From assembly GCF_008304605.1 (NCBI RefSeq), contig NZ_PIJY01000026.1, positions 1 to 64,000 on the forward strand: 64,000 nucleotides of DNA, given 5' to 3'. The stretch is from Oceanobacillus polygoni (GTDB lineage Bacteria; Bacillota; Bacilli; Bacillales; Amphibacillaceae). The translations under genes and the position numbers were made by a program. Positions 25,559 through 34,303 of this stretch are shown piece by piece. The notes beneath the pieces were generated by a model. The model saw only the letters and a program-made list of their open reading frames with translations, made no database searches and had not been told where the DNA came from. Positions within the stretch are counted from its first letter, which is position 1. Each line of letters starts with the position of its first letter.

Positions 25559-26527
25559 TTACTTCGTATCCAGTGGTTCTAACCGCGCTTCGATTGCTTC
25601 CCGTTGATCTTCGAAGTAAGGTGGCAATGCTAGTGACTCACCTAAATGTTCGACATCCTCATCTGACGTAAATCCAGGACCATCTGTAGAAAGCTCAAAC
25701 AAAATGCCATTAGGCTCTCTAAAATAAAGGGCTTTAAAGTAAAACCGCTCCACAACACCTGAGTTACCAAAGCGTGCTTCTGTAATACGGTCACGCCATT
25801 TTCTCAATTCCTCTTCATTTTCGACACGGAATGCAACGTGGTGCACACTACCGCGTCCAGGTCGCTCTTTTGGTAGATCGTTTCGTGTTTCTAGATGGAT
25901 TTCTGCTCCTGTTCCACCTTCTCCAGTTGAAAAAATTAAAATATCATCTTGCCCCTCAACCGTTGAGGCATAACTACCAACTTGTGTAAATGTTAGCAGC
26001 TCTGTAAGAACTTTAATTGTTGGTGCAGGATCTTGAACCGTTAATTTCACTGGACCAAGCCCGACAATACCTGTATCCACCGGAACTGGACTGCGATCCC
26101 AAGGTGTTCCACCTGCGACTCCTTGATTCGTTTCATCTGAAACTAAGGTTAATCGCTGCTTCTCTGGATCACGGAAGTGAATGACACGGCGTCCAGCCTG
26201 CTCCATAATCCCATCATGATCGACCTCATATTCATTGAAGCGATTTTCCCAATAAGTAAGTGCAGCATCATTCGATACACGTAATGATGTACCCGAAATA
26301 CTGCTCACACCTGGATACGTATTCCCTGCTCTCGGGATCTCAAAAAACGTTAAATCTGTTCCTGGATTCCCAACCTCATCTGCATAAAATAAATGGTACA
26401 TAGATGTATCGTCCTGATTTACTGTTTTCTTAACGAGACGCATTCCAAGGACAGTTGTGTAAAAATGGTAATTCGCTTTTGCATTGGCAGTAATCGCAGA
26501 AACGTGATGGATTCCTTTTAATTGCAT
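25559..26527 (-). CDS. Ring-cleaving (quinone-response) dioxygenase, MhqA/MhqO family
   Basis: 322 residues with two glyoxalase/VOC modules. First module: GIHHVSAITANAKANYHFYT (metal His), LTFFEIPRAG; second: GLGPVKLTVQDPAP, GSVHHVAFRVENEEEL (metal His) and LYFREPNGILFELSTDGPGF (metal Glu). This is the extradiol-type dioxygenase family controlled by MhqR in Bacillus and induced by hydroquinones and catechols. ATG follows AGGAGG. Monocistronic with its own strong promoter at 26596-26624. Confidence 0.9.
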   Translation of the reverse strand: MQLKGIHHVSAITANAKANYHFYTTVLGMRLVKKTVNQDDTSMYHLFYADEVGNPGTDLTFFEIPRAGNTYPGVSSISGTSLRVSNDAALTYWENRFNEYEVDHDGIMEQAGRRVIHFRDPEKQRLTLVSDETNQGVAGGTPWDRSPVPVDTGIVGLGPVKLTVQDPAPTIKVLTELLTFTQVGSYASTVEGQDDILIFSTGEGGTGAEIHLETRNDLPKERPGRGSVHHVAFRVENEEELRKWRDRITEARFGNSGVVERFYFKALYFREPNGILFELSTDGPGFTSDEDVEHLGESLALPPYFEDQREAIEARLEPLDTK

Positions 26528-26568
26528 GGCTATTCCTCCTAGTGGATTTATTATGAATTAAATTATTT

Positions 26569-26591
26569 TTAATTAACTTATCTTTAATTAA
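26569..26591 (-). promoter_or_regulatory. Candidate MarR-type operator of the dioxygenase gene
   Basis: Two TTAATTAA palindromes (26569-26576 and 26584-26591), centres 15 bp apart, lie just downstream of the -10 box. The position suits a repressor. They only loosely resemble the published MhqR site, so the regulator is a guess. Confidence 0.35.
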
Positions 26592-26595
26592 TTAT

Positions 26596-26624
26596 ATAAT
26601 ACATTTTATTTTATCATTTGTCAA
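26596..26624 (-). promoter_or_regulatory. Sigma-A promoter of the dioxygenase gene
   Basis: Minus-strand TTGACA (26624-26619), spacer of 17, TATTAT (26601-26596): a perfect -35 and near-perfect -10. Confidence 0.8.
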
Positions 26625-26769
26625 CGGATTAAAAATAACTTAACCGAATATGGCGAGTAAGAAACATATTATCTAAATTTAAAGGTTTTTAAATGTATTC
26701 TAGCTGAGAAGAATGTCATATTTTGTTCGTATCTTTCTATGCTATAATACAAACGAGGAGGTGATAATC

Positions 26770-27078
26770 ATGGACAAGTCCGATCAAATTATTGAAATGC
26801 TCGGAAAAGTGATGAGTAAGTTAGATGAGCATAGTCAAACACTAGAAAACCACGGCTCTCAATTAAAGGAACACGGTCAAATTTTAACTGCATTGCGAGC
26901 GGGACAGGATCATTTAAAAGCAGAGATGGACGGCATGAAACTAGCAAATGCAAAAGAATTTGGAGAATTGAAAGAAGAAATAAATACGATTTCGATTAAT
27001 CAGGAGCTTCTACGTAATGACACGTGGACAAATAAAGTAGACATACATCGTATCAAGAAAATGATGGGGATGGCATAA
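26770..27078 (+). CDS. Small coiled-coil protein of unknown function
   Basis: 102 residues, highly charged, predicted as one long coiled coil. Heptad-like repeats such as LDEHSQTLENHGSQLKEHGQ (about residues 16-35) and LKAEMDGMKLANAKEFGELK. No signal peptide or membrane segment. ATG 26770 follows a near-perfect GAGGAGGTGAT. A TATAAT at 26743 may be its -10. Such small coiled-coil proteins are frequent in Bacillus; I do not know a function. It shares no operon. Confidence 0.75.
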   Translation: MDKSDQIIEMLGKVMSKLDEHSQTLENHGSQLKEHGQILTALRAGQDHLKAEMDGMKLANAKEFGELKEEINTISINQELLRNDTWTNKVDIHRIKKMMGMA

Positions 27079-27150
27079 ACAAATGATTCTTCTATAAACA
27101 TTCCCCCCATGTTTCTTCTTAAAACAAAAACTACAATTTTTACCCACGCT

Positions 27151-27185
27151 AAGAGCAGGTTGGACATGCTACCCCACCTGCTCTT
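27151..27185 (+). terminator. Hairpin between convergent genes
   Basis: Perfect 10-bp stem AAGAGCAGGT / ACCTGCTCTT, followed on the plus strand by CTCTTATC. T-content is modest, so termination strength is uncertain. The bases just before it (ACCCACGCTAAGA) equal part of a 41-bp repeat unit. Confidence 0.55.
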
Positions 27186-27192
27186 CTCTTAT

Positions 27193-29106
27193 CTATATAG
27201 CTTTTAACAATAACTTTTTCAAAAGCGGGGCAAAATGCTCCGGTAGTTCAGCGACACTTGGTACCATCACACGTTCCCTGCCATAGATATTTTCCATTGT
27301 CACATCTTCTCGCTCGCCAATCTCTCCATCGGATAAAAACATTCCGATGACATCAATTCCTTTTTTACGCGCTTCGGAAACGGCGAGATGGGTATCAACA
27401 ATACCATTTTGATCATAACCCGCTGCTGCAGGCTCTCCGTCGGAAAATACTAAGAGGAATTTATTTTTCTCGCGCCGTGCTTCTAAATCCTTTAATGCAA
27501 CGCGAATGCTGAAGCCGTCACGATTATCCTCTTCAGGCTCTAATTGCATGATTTTTGGACCATTGTTTTGATAGAACGAATCCGTATGCGTGTGAATCAT
27601 ATGGAAATAATTCGGCTGATAGCCTTCCTTCACTTCATTCGCATCCTCCCAGAAACCGATAATCGCATGTGGAATTTGTAATTGCTTCAGCACCTCATGA
27701 AACAGCACAATTCCTTTTTTCGTTTCTTCCATTTTTCCAACCATGGAAGCGGAACAGTCAATTAGCAATGTAAAAACCGCATCGAATTCCTTCGATTCCT
27801 CATCCTTTTTATAAAAGACTCGTGAAGTATCATCCAATACAAGCGGCAATAAGTTTCTCGATAATCGTCCTGCTAGCAGATCTTTTCTCGGTGTCGTTTT
27901 CTTATGTTCGATTGTCTTCTTAATCGTATTTGCGAGCTTGCGGTGGAACAGGTCAATCTCCGCTACATACTCCCGGTAAAGCTCCTCATCTTCTAACGAC
28001 GGGGCATGCGCTTCTTTTATCAGCTTAACAGCATCGGCATTTTCTTCCCCATAGCTGCTTTCCGATCCTTGCTTCTGGTCCTTTGCCTCCTGCTTATCCA
28101 CTGCTTCCATCTTCGAATAGTCCTCTTGCTTACTTTCACCGGACGTTCCTTGAATGGAAGCCATCGCCTGATCGGCATCCTCGGTTTCGCGTGCTCCGCC
28201 GCCTAGCATACTTGTTTTCGAACCTTGCTCCAGCTCAAATTGCAGGAAGTTTTGCTTCCTATCTTCATTTTTATTTTCCCGATGCCAAGTAGAAAACGTC
28301 TCATCAAAGTATTCACTTTTTTCCTTATTGACCTCGTCTTCCTCATCATTGACCAATTCATCCGTACGGGTTAGCTCATCAAAAAGGGTGTTTTTCGTAT
28401 AGGTCTCCAAATGGCCGATTGGGAAAATAAAATATTCATTAATGGAATCCTTATAATCGCGGTTCAAACGAAAAACAATTTGCTCGCAAATTCTTGCGGT
28501 TTCATCCGTACTTGTTGCTTCATAAACAGCATAAAGCAGCGGTTTCAGCTGTTCAAGGTGTGTAAGCTGCTCCTCATTCGCCCTTGGAAAATTAGGATCT
28601 GGATTGTCTGCTTGAATCAGCAAATAGATAAGGCAGAATAATTCATCCAATGCAAAACTTCTCGTCACATTTGCCGCTAATTGCATGTCAAAGTAATTCC
28701 TTAAATAATTTCTCCGTTTTTGAAACATCGCCACTGTTCCCGGGCGGCTTTTTTTCACAATTTCTTCTAAACGGATGTCCTCAAGGAGCGCGAATAATTG
28801 TGTAGCGAATTTAGGCAGATCGGATTCTTGAATGCTTTCCATATATGCTTGCATCGTGGGTATGTCAGAATAATGAAGCGTGCCGATTGTTCGCAGGAGC
28901 ACATCCGATTTAAACCCAGCTTCCTTCGTGTCCTGATCCAGCTTGCGCCAAATCTGGCTTACTGTAACCCTCTCATCAATTAGATCAATATGTGAGCCGT
29001 AGCTATATTCGAAGTCTAGATTAGGATTTCCAGATAAAACGGTCGCTAGGTCTTGTAACTGCATAAAAAGTTTGGTGTCCACTTTCGAATCATGGAAACG
29101 GTTCAT
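27193..29106 (-). CDS. VWA-domain protein partnered with a MoxR-type AAA+ ATPase
   Basis: 637 residues. The long N-terminal half is helical (IRLEEIVKKSRPG...), the middle is acidic and low-complexity (about residues 260-370, many Glu/Asp/Lys/Ser), and the C-terminal 220 residues form a von Willebrand A domain: FTLLIDCSASMVGKMEETKK (MIDAS DxSxS), FLLVFSDGEPAAAGYD, IDVIGMFLSDG. Resembles CobT/NorD-like partners of MoxR ATPases, which insert metals or remodel enzymes. It follows the ATPase gene by 15 bp. The client is unknown: no oxidoreductase or chelatase lies next to it. Confidence 0.85.
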   Translation of the reverse strand: MNRFHDSKVDTKLFMQLQDLATVLSGNPNLDFEYSYGSHIDLIDERVTVSQIWRKLDQDTKEAGFKSDVLLRTIGTLHYSDIPTMQAYMESIQESDLPKFATQLFALLEDIRLEEIVKKSRPGTVAMFQKRRNYLRNYFDMQLAANVTRSFALDELFCLIYLLIQADNPDPNFPRANEEQLTHLEQLKPLLYAVYEATSTDETARICEQIVFRLNRDYKDSINEYFIFPIGHLETYTKNTLFDELTRTDELVNDEEDEVNKEKSEYFDETFSTWHRENKNEDRKQNFLQFELEQGSKTSMLGGGARETEDADQAMASIQGTSGESKQEDYSKMEAVDKQEAKDQKQGSESSYGEENADAVKLIKEAHAPSLEDEELYREYVAEIDLFHRKLANTIKKTIEHKKTTPRKDLLAGRLSRNLLPLVLDDTSRVFYKKDEESKEFDAVFTLLIDCSASMVGKMEETKKGIVLFHEVLKQLQIPHAIIGFWEDANEVKEGYQPNYFHMIHTHTDSFYQNNGPKIMQLEPEEDNRDGFSIRVALKDLEARREKNKFLLVFSDGEPAAAGYDQNGIVDTHLAVSEARKKGIDVIGMFLSDGEIGEREDVTMENIYGRERVMVPSVAELPEHFAPLLKKLLLKAI

Positions 29107-29121
29107 CCAGCATTCTCCTTT

Positions 29122-30000
29122 TTAAAATAACGTTTCTGCTAGGTTCTTCACAAATTCGCGCTCTCGCTCTTCATCCAATTTGTCAACAATCGAACGTAGA
29201 ATTGCCCGTTTTGGAGGAATCAAGACACTCAAATCACAAGCATCCAATAAAGCACGAATTGACGCCGCATCCTCGGATAGCTTTCCTTGAAAGACAGCTG
29301 TAATTAGATCTCCAGATAATTTTACAAATAAATTAATTAATGTCTCATCTGTTAACTTTGTATTGGAAACAATGAGCTGCTTCAATTGCTCGCCCTCGAT
29401 GTATGGAACCTCAATAACAATAAAACGGTTTTTCAACGCTTCGTTCAGTGGAACGGTACCAATATACCCTTCATTAATCGCAGCAATCACGCCAAATCCT
29501 TCTTTGGCAGTAACCATTTCATTTGTAAATGGATTCGTGATCGTTCTCCGATAATCAAGCACCCCATTAATAAGCGGCAATGTTTCCGGCTTAGCCATAT
29601 TTACCTCATCAATATATAGGAAGCATCCTGCCTTCATCGCATTTGTGACAGGTCCCGGGATAAACTCAATCACCTGCTTTTCACCCTCATAAGCAAGCGT
29701 TTTGAATCCAAGCAAGCTCTCCGCATCCAAATCCACCGAGCAGTTCACACTGAACATCGGCTGCTGGAACAGCTGGGATAGCGTCTCCGCAAATTTCGTT
29801 TTCCCTGCCCCAGTAGGACCTTTTAACAAGATATTTTTCCCCATACTTAATGCAGTAATAGCGTCCGTAAGTAAATCCATATGTGGTGGAACATAGCCCC
29901 CATCTCGTATTAAATCTTGAAACTCCTCGTCCTGTCTTACTTCTAGAGTTTCCTCTAGTTGTTGTTTTATATTTTCAGGTAACTGATAGTTTATATTCAT
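29122..30000 (-). CDS. MoxR/NorQ-type AAA+ ATPase
   Basis: 292 residues. Walker A ILLKGPTGAGKTKFAETL (about residue 55), Walker B AGCFLYIDEVNMAKPETLPL, sensor 1 FGVIAAINEGYIG and arginine-finger region EALKNRFIVIEVP. Typical short MoxR/CbbQ/NorQ ATPase that acts with a VWA-domain protein, here encoded 15 bp downstream. ATG after AGGAAGGAG. The pair forms a two-gene operon. Confidence 0.92.
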   Translation of the reverse strand: MNINYQLPENIKQQLEETLEVRQDEEFQDLIRDGGYVPPHMDLLTDAITALSMGKNILLKGPTGAGKTKFAETLSQLFQQPMFSVNCSVDLDAESLLGFKTLAYEGEKQVIEFIPGPVTNAMKAGCFLYIDEVNMAKPETLPLINGVLDYRRTITNPFTNEMVTAKEGFGVIAAINEGYIGTVPLNEALKNRFIVIEVPYIEGEQLKQLIVSNTKLTDETLINLFVKLSGDLITAVFQGKLSEDAASIRALLDACDLSVLIPPKRAILRSIVDKLDEEREREFVKNLAETLF

Positions 30001-30109
30001 TGTAAAAACTCCTTCCTAGGACATTGTATACGTGATTGGGGGGAGAAATCAAAGATTGGCTTCTGCTTTATGGCGATGCTATTTTTTTGGAGGGAGTGCG
30101 TGTGGGAAT

Positions 30110-30424
30110 GGTGTCTTATTTTTGTGTTTGGTGCTTTAGCTTGTGGCGGTGGTGTCTTATTTTTGCTTTTGGTGCTTTAGCTTGTGGGAATGGTGCCTTA
30201 TTTTTGCGTTTGGTGCTTTAGCGTGTGGGAATGGTGTCTTATTTTTGCGTTTGGTGCTTTAGCGGGTGGCGATGGTGTCTTATTTTTGCGTTTGGTGCTT
30301 TAGCGGGTGGCGATGGTGTCTTATTTTTGTGTTTGGTGCTTTAGCGGGTGGGAATGGTGTCTTATTTTTGCTTTTGGTGCTTTAGCGTGTGGGGATGGTG
30401 TCTTATTTTTGGGTTTGGTGCTTA
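30110..30424 (+). repeat. 41-bp tandem array 3 (eight units)
   Basis: Eight units, period 41 bp (starts 30110, 30151 ... 30397; the last one partial). T-rich half: GGTGTCTTATTTTTG (one GGTGCCTTA). Second half: GGTGCTTTAGC followed by a variable GTGGG segment. The half-repeats thus have the order of the cores swapped compared with array 1 (GGTGTCTTA now in the T-rich half). It lies between two minus-strand genes, upstream of the ATPase gene. Between 30001-30109 and 30425-30528 I see nothing else but AT-rich sequence and a small AAGGG/CCCTT stem at about 30440. Confidence 0.95.
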
Positions 30425-30528
30425 GACGAGCGGTACAACAAAAAGGGAAAAGCCCTCATCTAATAAGCTATCCCTATTTGTAGTTAAATCTTATATTCAG
30501 TTATTAGCTAATCAAGCAATAGATAAAG

Positions 30529-31383
30529 TTACAAACAAAACTCCTGTCCATCCTCCAAAATAAAAAATCCAGCCGCTTCAATCCATTCTCTATATTTTTT
30601 ATTCAAACCAATTACGGGATTCGAATGATTAAAGTGGGTGAAATAAATATTGCATGTATCTTTATAGGCTTTAAACTTTTCCATTGAAACAGTTATTAAT
30701 GGATGAGGAATATCGTTATACGATCTACCAATTTGTTCAAACTCTTCCGTAGAATAAAACGTACCATCAATAAAGCAATAGTCGATGTCTTTCATTAGTT
30801 CATCGAGATTTATATCCCATTGTTCCCATCTGTCGATATCTGGAATATATAATAATCGTTTTCGTTTCCCTTGTATAAGGAAGCAAAACGTCTCGGAAAA
30901 CTCATTCCGATGTGGGACAGATAGCGGTATAATACTCGCACCTTCTGGTAAATCATAGGCTTGTCCCGCTTGTAATGGGTGTAAATCAATATTTTCAAAA
31001 TCAATTAACTGCTTCCACGGATAATGAGAGGATAGAAAATCGTTCATCTTTTCCCCCGCCATGACAGGGAGCTTGCTAGTTGAAACTGCTTCTTTCCCTA
31101 GAAACATCAGACCTGTGTAGTGGCCAATGTGTGCATGGGTAAGGTAAATGCCATCCATCATTTTTCTCCATTGCTTTTGTTGCTGGACCATCATAAGCTG
31201 TTCTTTGAAATCTGGCGATGGGTCGATCATATACCACTTATTACTTTCCTCGAAATGTAATGATAGTGATGCAGCAAAGCGGCGAAAATTTTTATCCAGC
31301 CTTGCTTGCTCACAGTTTTCACAAAAGCAATTTGGATGAGGAACTCCTGCGTCTTGTGCTGTTCCTAGAACTTTGACAAACAT
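30529..31383 (-). CDS. PqqB-like metallo-beta-lactamase-fold hydrolase
   Basis: 284 residues. VKVLGTAQDAGVPHPNCFCENCEQA is the N-terminus with a CxCxxC cysteine cluster typical of PqqB-type proteins; IYLTHAHIGHYTGLMFLG is the metal-binding motif (HxHxGH), PDIDRWEQWD and CFIDGTFYS follow, and FTHFNHSN near the end gives the last ligand. PQQ synthesis genes are absent here, so true PQQ synthesis is unlikely. It overlaps the antiporter gene by one base (TAATG), implying coupling. Substrate unknown. Confidence 0.86.
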   Translation of the reverse strand: MFVKVLGTAQDAGVPHPNCFCENCEQARLDKNFRRFAASLSLHFEESNKWYMIDPSPDFKEQLMMVQQQKQWRKMMDGIYLTHAHIGHYTGLMFLGKEAVSTSKLPVMAGEKMNDFLSSHYPWKQLIDFENIDLHPLQAGQAYDLPEGASIIPLSVPHRNEFSETFCFLIQGKRKRLLYIPDIDRWEQWDINLDELMKDIDYCFIDGTFYSTEEFEQIGRSYNDIPHPLITVSMEKFKAYKDTCNIYFTHFNHSNPVIGLNKKYREWIEAAGFFILEDGQEFCL

Positions 31384-32798
31384 TATTTGATCTTCTCCTT
31401 TGTATTTTGCAATGATGAAGTCGCGGGAATCCGTTTTATCGAGAATCCTGTGTAGCCAAATATAATATTTATGAGTGGTACAAGAAAGGCAAAAAAGATA
31501 AACGGAATAAATTCAATTGCCGGAACACCAAGCACACTTGCTGCAAAGACAGCTGGCACTCCCCATGGAACAAGGTTTATCCCTACTGTTCCCGCGGCCT
31601 CTACGCTTCTCGATAAATTCAATGGCGAAAGCCCGAACTTTTTATACGACTGTAGGAAACCCCTTGCAGGTAATATGATTGCAAGAAATTGTGCACCACT
31701 GGCAAAAGCTACAATAAAGGTTGATAGAATGGTTGATAAAATCAATGAGCCTACCGAACGAATTCTAGAAACAATGGTAGAAACAATTGTTTTAAATACG
31801 CCAGTAGCTTCAAGCACGCCTCCAAGTGCTGTTGCTATAATAATAAGGCCAATCGTACTGAGCATCGAGTTGATGCCGCCATTGGACAGCAATGAATCAA
31901 TTTCGTCTATTCCACTTCCAGACACATATCCAGAAGTCATTGCCTGTACAACCTCTGTCAAATTACTCCCTTGCACAAGCATAGCTGTAACGCCACCCAG
32001 AACTGCTATGAGTAAAAGAGAAGGAATCGCTGGATATTGCTTTAGCATTAAAAATAATGTAAAGATTGGGACAACAAAAAGCAATGGATGGATAAAAAAC
32101 TGGGCTTCCAATCCTTGCATGATTACCCCGATTTTTTCCAGACTAGCGGCGGTGGACACATAATTCAGACCGACAATCCAATATAATACGATCGAGCATA
32201 CAAAAGCTGGAATCGTGTCCCATAGCATATGACGCACATGATCAAATAAATTTTCACCAACCATCGCAGGCGCTACGTTTGTCGTATCAGATAACGGTGA
32301 TAATTTATCACCGAAATAAGCTCCGGAAATCACAGCCCCTGCAACGAGTGGCAGCGGAAAATCCATCCCTTGGCCAATTGCGATAAATGCCAGTCCAACA
32401 GTGGCAATGGAAGTAAAAGAGCTTCCTAGTATTAAGGAGACAACCCCCGTTACAAGACATACAAGCGGGACGAAAAAAGTAGGATTCACAATTGCAAGTC
32501 CATAATAAATAAGCGTTGGGATAACTCCACTTAAAATCCATGTTCCAATAATGGTACCGATAATAAATAAAATAAAAACAGCTGGAAGTGCCTTCGAAAC
32601 ACCATCGGAAAGGGACTTTTGCAAATCATCCCATTGGTATCCTAGTATTTTCCCAACGATACATGCGGCTATAATTCCACTAATAAGCGGGATAAACATT
32701 CCTGCATCCCAGTAAAAAATCGACATCGCTGCAGCACCTATTAAAATAATAAGCGGAACGAGTGCCAGTACTAGATTTGGTTCTCTTCCTTTCATCAC
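31383..32798 (-). CDS. NhaC-family Na+/H+ antiporter
   Basis: 471 residues with about 11-12 membrane segments. Motifs include FILFIIGTIIGTWILSGVIP, SLILGSSFTSIATVGLAFIA, GAYFGDKLSPLSDTTNVAPAM (the NhaC signature with charged Asp/Lys) and GTVGINLVPWGVPAVFAASV. Related to NhaC and MleN, exchanging protons for sodium, sometimes with a substrate such as malate. Two adjacent ATG codons; RBS AAGGGAG. Operon with the PqqB-like hydrolase. Fits a salt-tolerant lifestyle. Confidence 0.9.
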   Translation of the reverse strand: MMKGREPNLVLALVPLIILIGAAAMSIFYWDAGMFIPLISGIIAACIVGKILGYQWDDLQKSLSDGVSKALPAVFILFIIGTIIGTWILSGVIPTLIYYGLAIVNPTFFVPLVCLVTGVVSLILGSSFTSIATVGLAFIAIGQGMDFPLPLVAGAVISGAYFGDKLSPLSDTTNVAPAMVGENLFDHVRHMLWDTIPAFVCSIVLYWIVGLNYVSTAASLEKIGVIMQGLEAQFFIHPLLFVVPIFTLFLMLKQYPAIPSLLLIAVLGGVTAMLVQGSNLTEVVQAMTSGYVSGSGIDEIDSLLSNGGINSMLSTIGLIIIATALGGVLEATGVFKTIVSTIVSRIRSVGSLILSTILSTFIVAFASGAQFLAIILPARGFLQSYKKFGLSPLNLSRSVEAAGTVGINLVPWGVPAVFAASVLGVPAIEFIPFIFFAFLVPLINIIFGYTGFSIKRIPATSSLQNTKEKIK

Positions 32799-33204
32799 AT
32801 AAACTCCCTTTCATGACGCATCTTATCTTAGTTGCAAATTAATATATGACTACTTTATATTGTTTGAAAAATTACGTCAATAGTAGAAAATGTATTACTA
32901 GATTTAGGAAGTTGGAGATTTTAAGAGCTTTCCTTCCAAACAACAGCGACTATTTTGTGATCGAATGGATAAACAAAGGGAAATTTGGAATTATTAAGAT
33001 TAAAAGCTACTTAATATGCTCTACGCTTATTTAAAAGTTATACATAAATTTTATGTATACTTCTTGCTAAATAATTTAGATCTTTAAATCCTTTTATGTC
33101 AGCATAGCGATAAAAGGAAGAGTACGGAACGCAATAAATAATAGAAGCCATAGTGTGTTTATCGCAATTTCATCTCGCTTTATCTAAATTTAAGCAAAAT
33201 ATAA

Positions 33205-33349
33205 TTTGAGATTTTTTATAACAAAGGTACTTCTCCTGACTTTGTCCAACAAAGTCTTCTAGAACATGAAAAAAGCGAGGCTACTCAAATTTATGCGGAA
33301 TTAAGTGGAAGACTCCGGCAAGATTTTATACAAAATATTTTAAGAATCC
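33205..33349 (+). pseudogene. Tyrosine recombinase/integrase C-terminal remnant
   Basis: The plus-strand frame reads NKGTSPDFVQQSLLEHEKSE then ATQIYAELSGRLRQDF. This matches the C-terminal end of tyrosine recombinases (xxGxxxxxVQxLLGHxxxxTTxIYxxLS), including the His of the HxxR-H-Y set and the catalytic Tyr. The conserved LLGHE has become SLLEHE, stop codons close the frame upstream at 33202, and the rest of the enzyme is absent. It is followed directly by an intrinsic terminator that the frame runs into, so the original end is also lost. Confidence 0.72.
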
Positions 33350-33350
33350 A

Positions 33351-33384
33351 AAGAGCAACGCAAATAATTTACGTTGCTCCTTTT
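33351..33384 (+). terminator. Intrinsic terminator after the recombinase remnant
   Basis: GAGCAACG / CGTTGCTC hairpin with an 11-base loop followed by CTTTT. Probably the terminator of the lost gene. Confidence 0.7.
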
Positions 33385-33629
33385 AACTATAGTGCAATAA
33401 AGGATGTGCTCGCATTAAACTAGTTTTGTTTAAATGAAAGCCATCAAAGTTATTTGAATAAAGCAATGGTTATAGAAAAAATTTAATTCATAACTTGGGA
33501 TGAACATCCATCAATATGAATTTTATATCATAATTATCCGCGTTAAGTGCTTTCTCCATCGTATTCTCAATACTCTCGTATAGAAAGATACAGAAATACA
33601 AATATAAAATAATGTTGACGTTTATATTC

Positions 33630-34193
33630 CTATATCTTGCCTACTATTTCTTCAAATCTAGCTTTTTTATTTAGTGATCGTTGATTATTCTGATTTGATT
33701 TAAATTCTTTTAGTGGTCGTTCCGTTCCAAAAGGGAAAAGTTCTTTCAGTTCCTCTGTGTTATATACCGCAAGAGGTTGTCTTTCCATTGTCTTATATCT
33801 TATTTCAAATTCTTCTTGGAATCCAGGCTTCATTGTTTCTGAAGGTGACTGTTTCATGCCGGATATCCATGTTTCGAAGTCATACATTCCTCTATCAATT
33901 ATACCGCATAGATCTTCCAATGACTGGGTCAACTCCATCAAACAATCCAATCCATTGTGTAAAAAAAATCCATTTTTCTTTGCCTTTTCAATAGAGTGTT
34001 CGAGTCTGTAAAGGTTCCCATTGTAACTAAATTCAACAAAGCAGCTCGTACGATCCCAATTAAACTTGTAATTTTGAACCTTTAAACGTTTCATAACACC
34101 AATAAGTTTTTTTTCATACACACTTTGTTCATTGGTTGGCATCCATCTTAATAAAGTTCTTGAAAGAAAATTTTTCTTGAGCATATCGTTCAC
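33630..34193 (-). CDS. Hypothetical protein, 187 residues
   Basis: A soluble, basic protein without signal or membrane segment. N-terminal two-thirds: RWMPTNEQSVYEKKLIGVMK, NWDRTSCFVEFSYNGNLYRL and LCGIIDRGMYDFETWISGMK look like a compact conserved domain; the last 50 residues are charged and low in hydrophobic content. ATG behind GGAAGGTGA. No co-directional neighbour. I do not recognise the family well enough to name a function. An 18-bp perfect palindrome lies about 110 bp upstream. Confidence 0.7.
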   Translation of the reverse strand: MNDMLKKNFLSRTLLRWMPTNEQSVYEKKLIGVMKRLKVQNYKFNWDRTSCFVEFSYNGNLYRLEHSIEKAKKNGFFLHNGLDCLMELTQSLEDLCGIIDRGMYDFETWISGMKQSPSETMKPGFQEEFEIRYKTMERQPLAVYNTEELKELFPFGTERPLKEFKSNQNNQRSLNKKARFEEIVGKI

Positions 34194-34303
34194 CTTCCTT
34201 GTATATTCGATTAGTGCTCCCGAGACAATGTCCTTATACTAATTCATTTCTACAAGAGGGAACGAAATTCCTTTAATAATCGTTTTACATTTCTCGACTA
34301 TTT

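Larger units (their letters stand above)
32799..33629. other. Gene-poor, AT-rich region with remnants
   Basis: 831 bp. It contains the tyrosine-recombinase remnant at 33205-33349 with a terminator after it. An open frame of 62 codons at 32846-33034 (plus) has no ribosome site or recognisable family. A short minus-strand frame at 33488-33559, extendable upstream to about 33595, reads MEKALNADNYDIKFILMDVH and looks protein-like but is unplaced. I read the region as a graveyard of decayed genes. Confidence 0.55.

Noticed and set aside
27130-27150. Solo relic of the 41-bp repeat
   Set aside because: Only 13 bases (ACCCACGCTAAGA) match a unit; too short to separate from chance.
30036-30221. Plus-strand frame of 61 codons in array 3
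   Set aside because: It runs through the 41-bp repeats and has no ribosome binding site; composition is set by the repeats.
31471-32163. Long plus-strand frame of 230 codons
   Set aside because: Exactly antisense to the NhaC antiporter, whose protein is clearly real; no ribosome site or family features.
32846-33034. Plus-strand frame of 62 codons
   Set aside because: No ribosome site, no recognisable domain, in a region of decayed sequence.
33488-33595. Minus-strand protein-like fragment (MEKALNADNYDIKFILMDVH)
   Set aside because: Reads like protein but is only 23-36 codons, with no ribosome site and no family I can name; mentioned in the region entry only.
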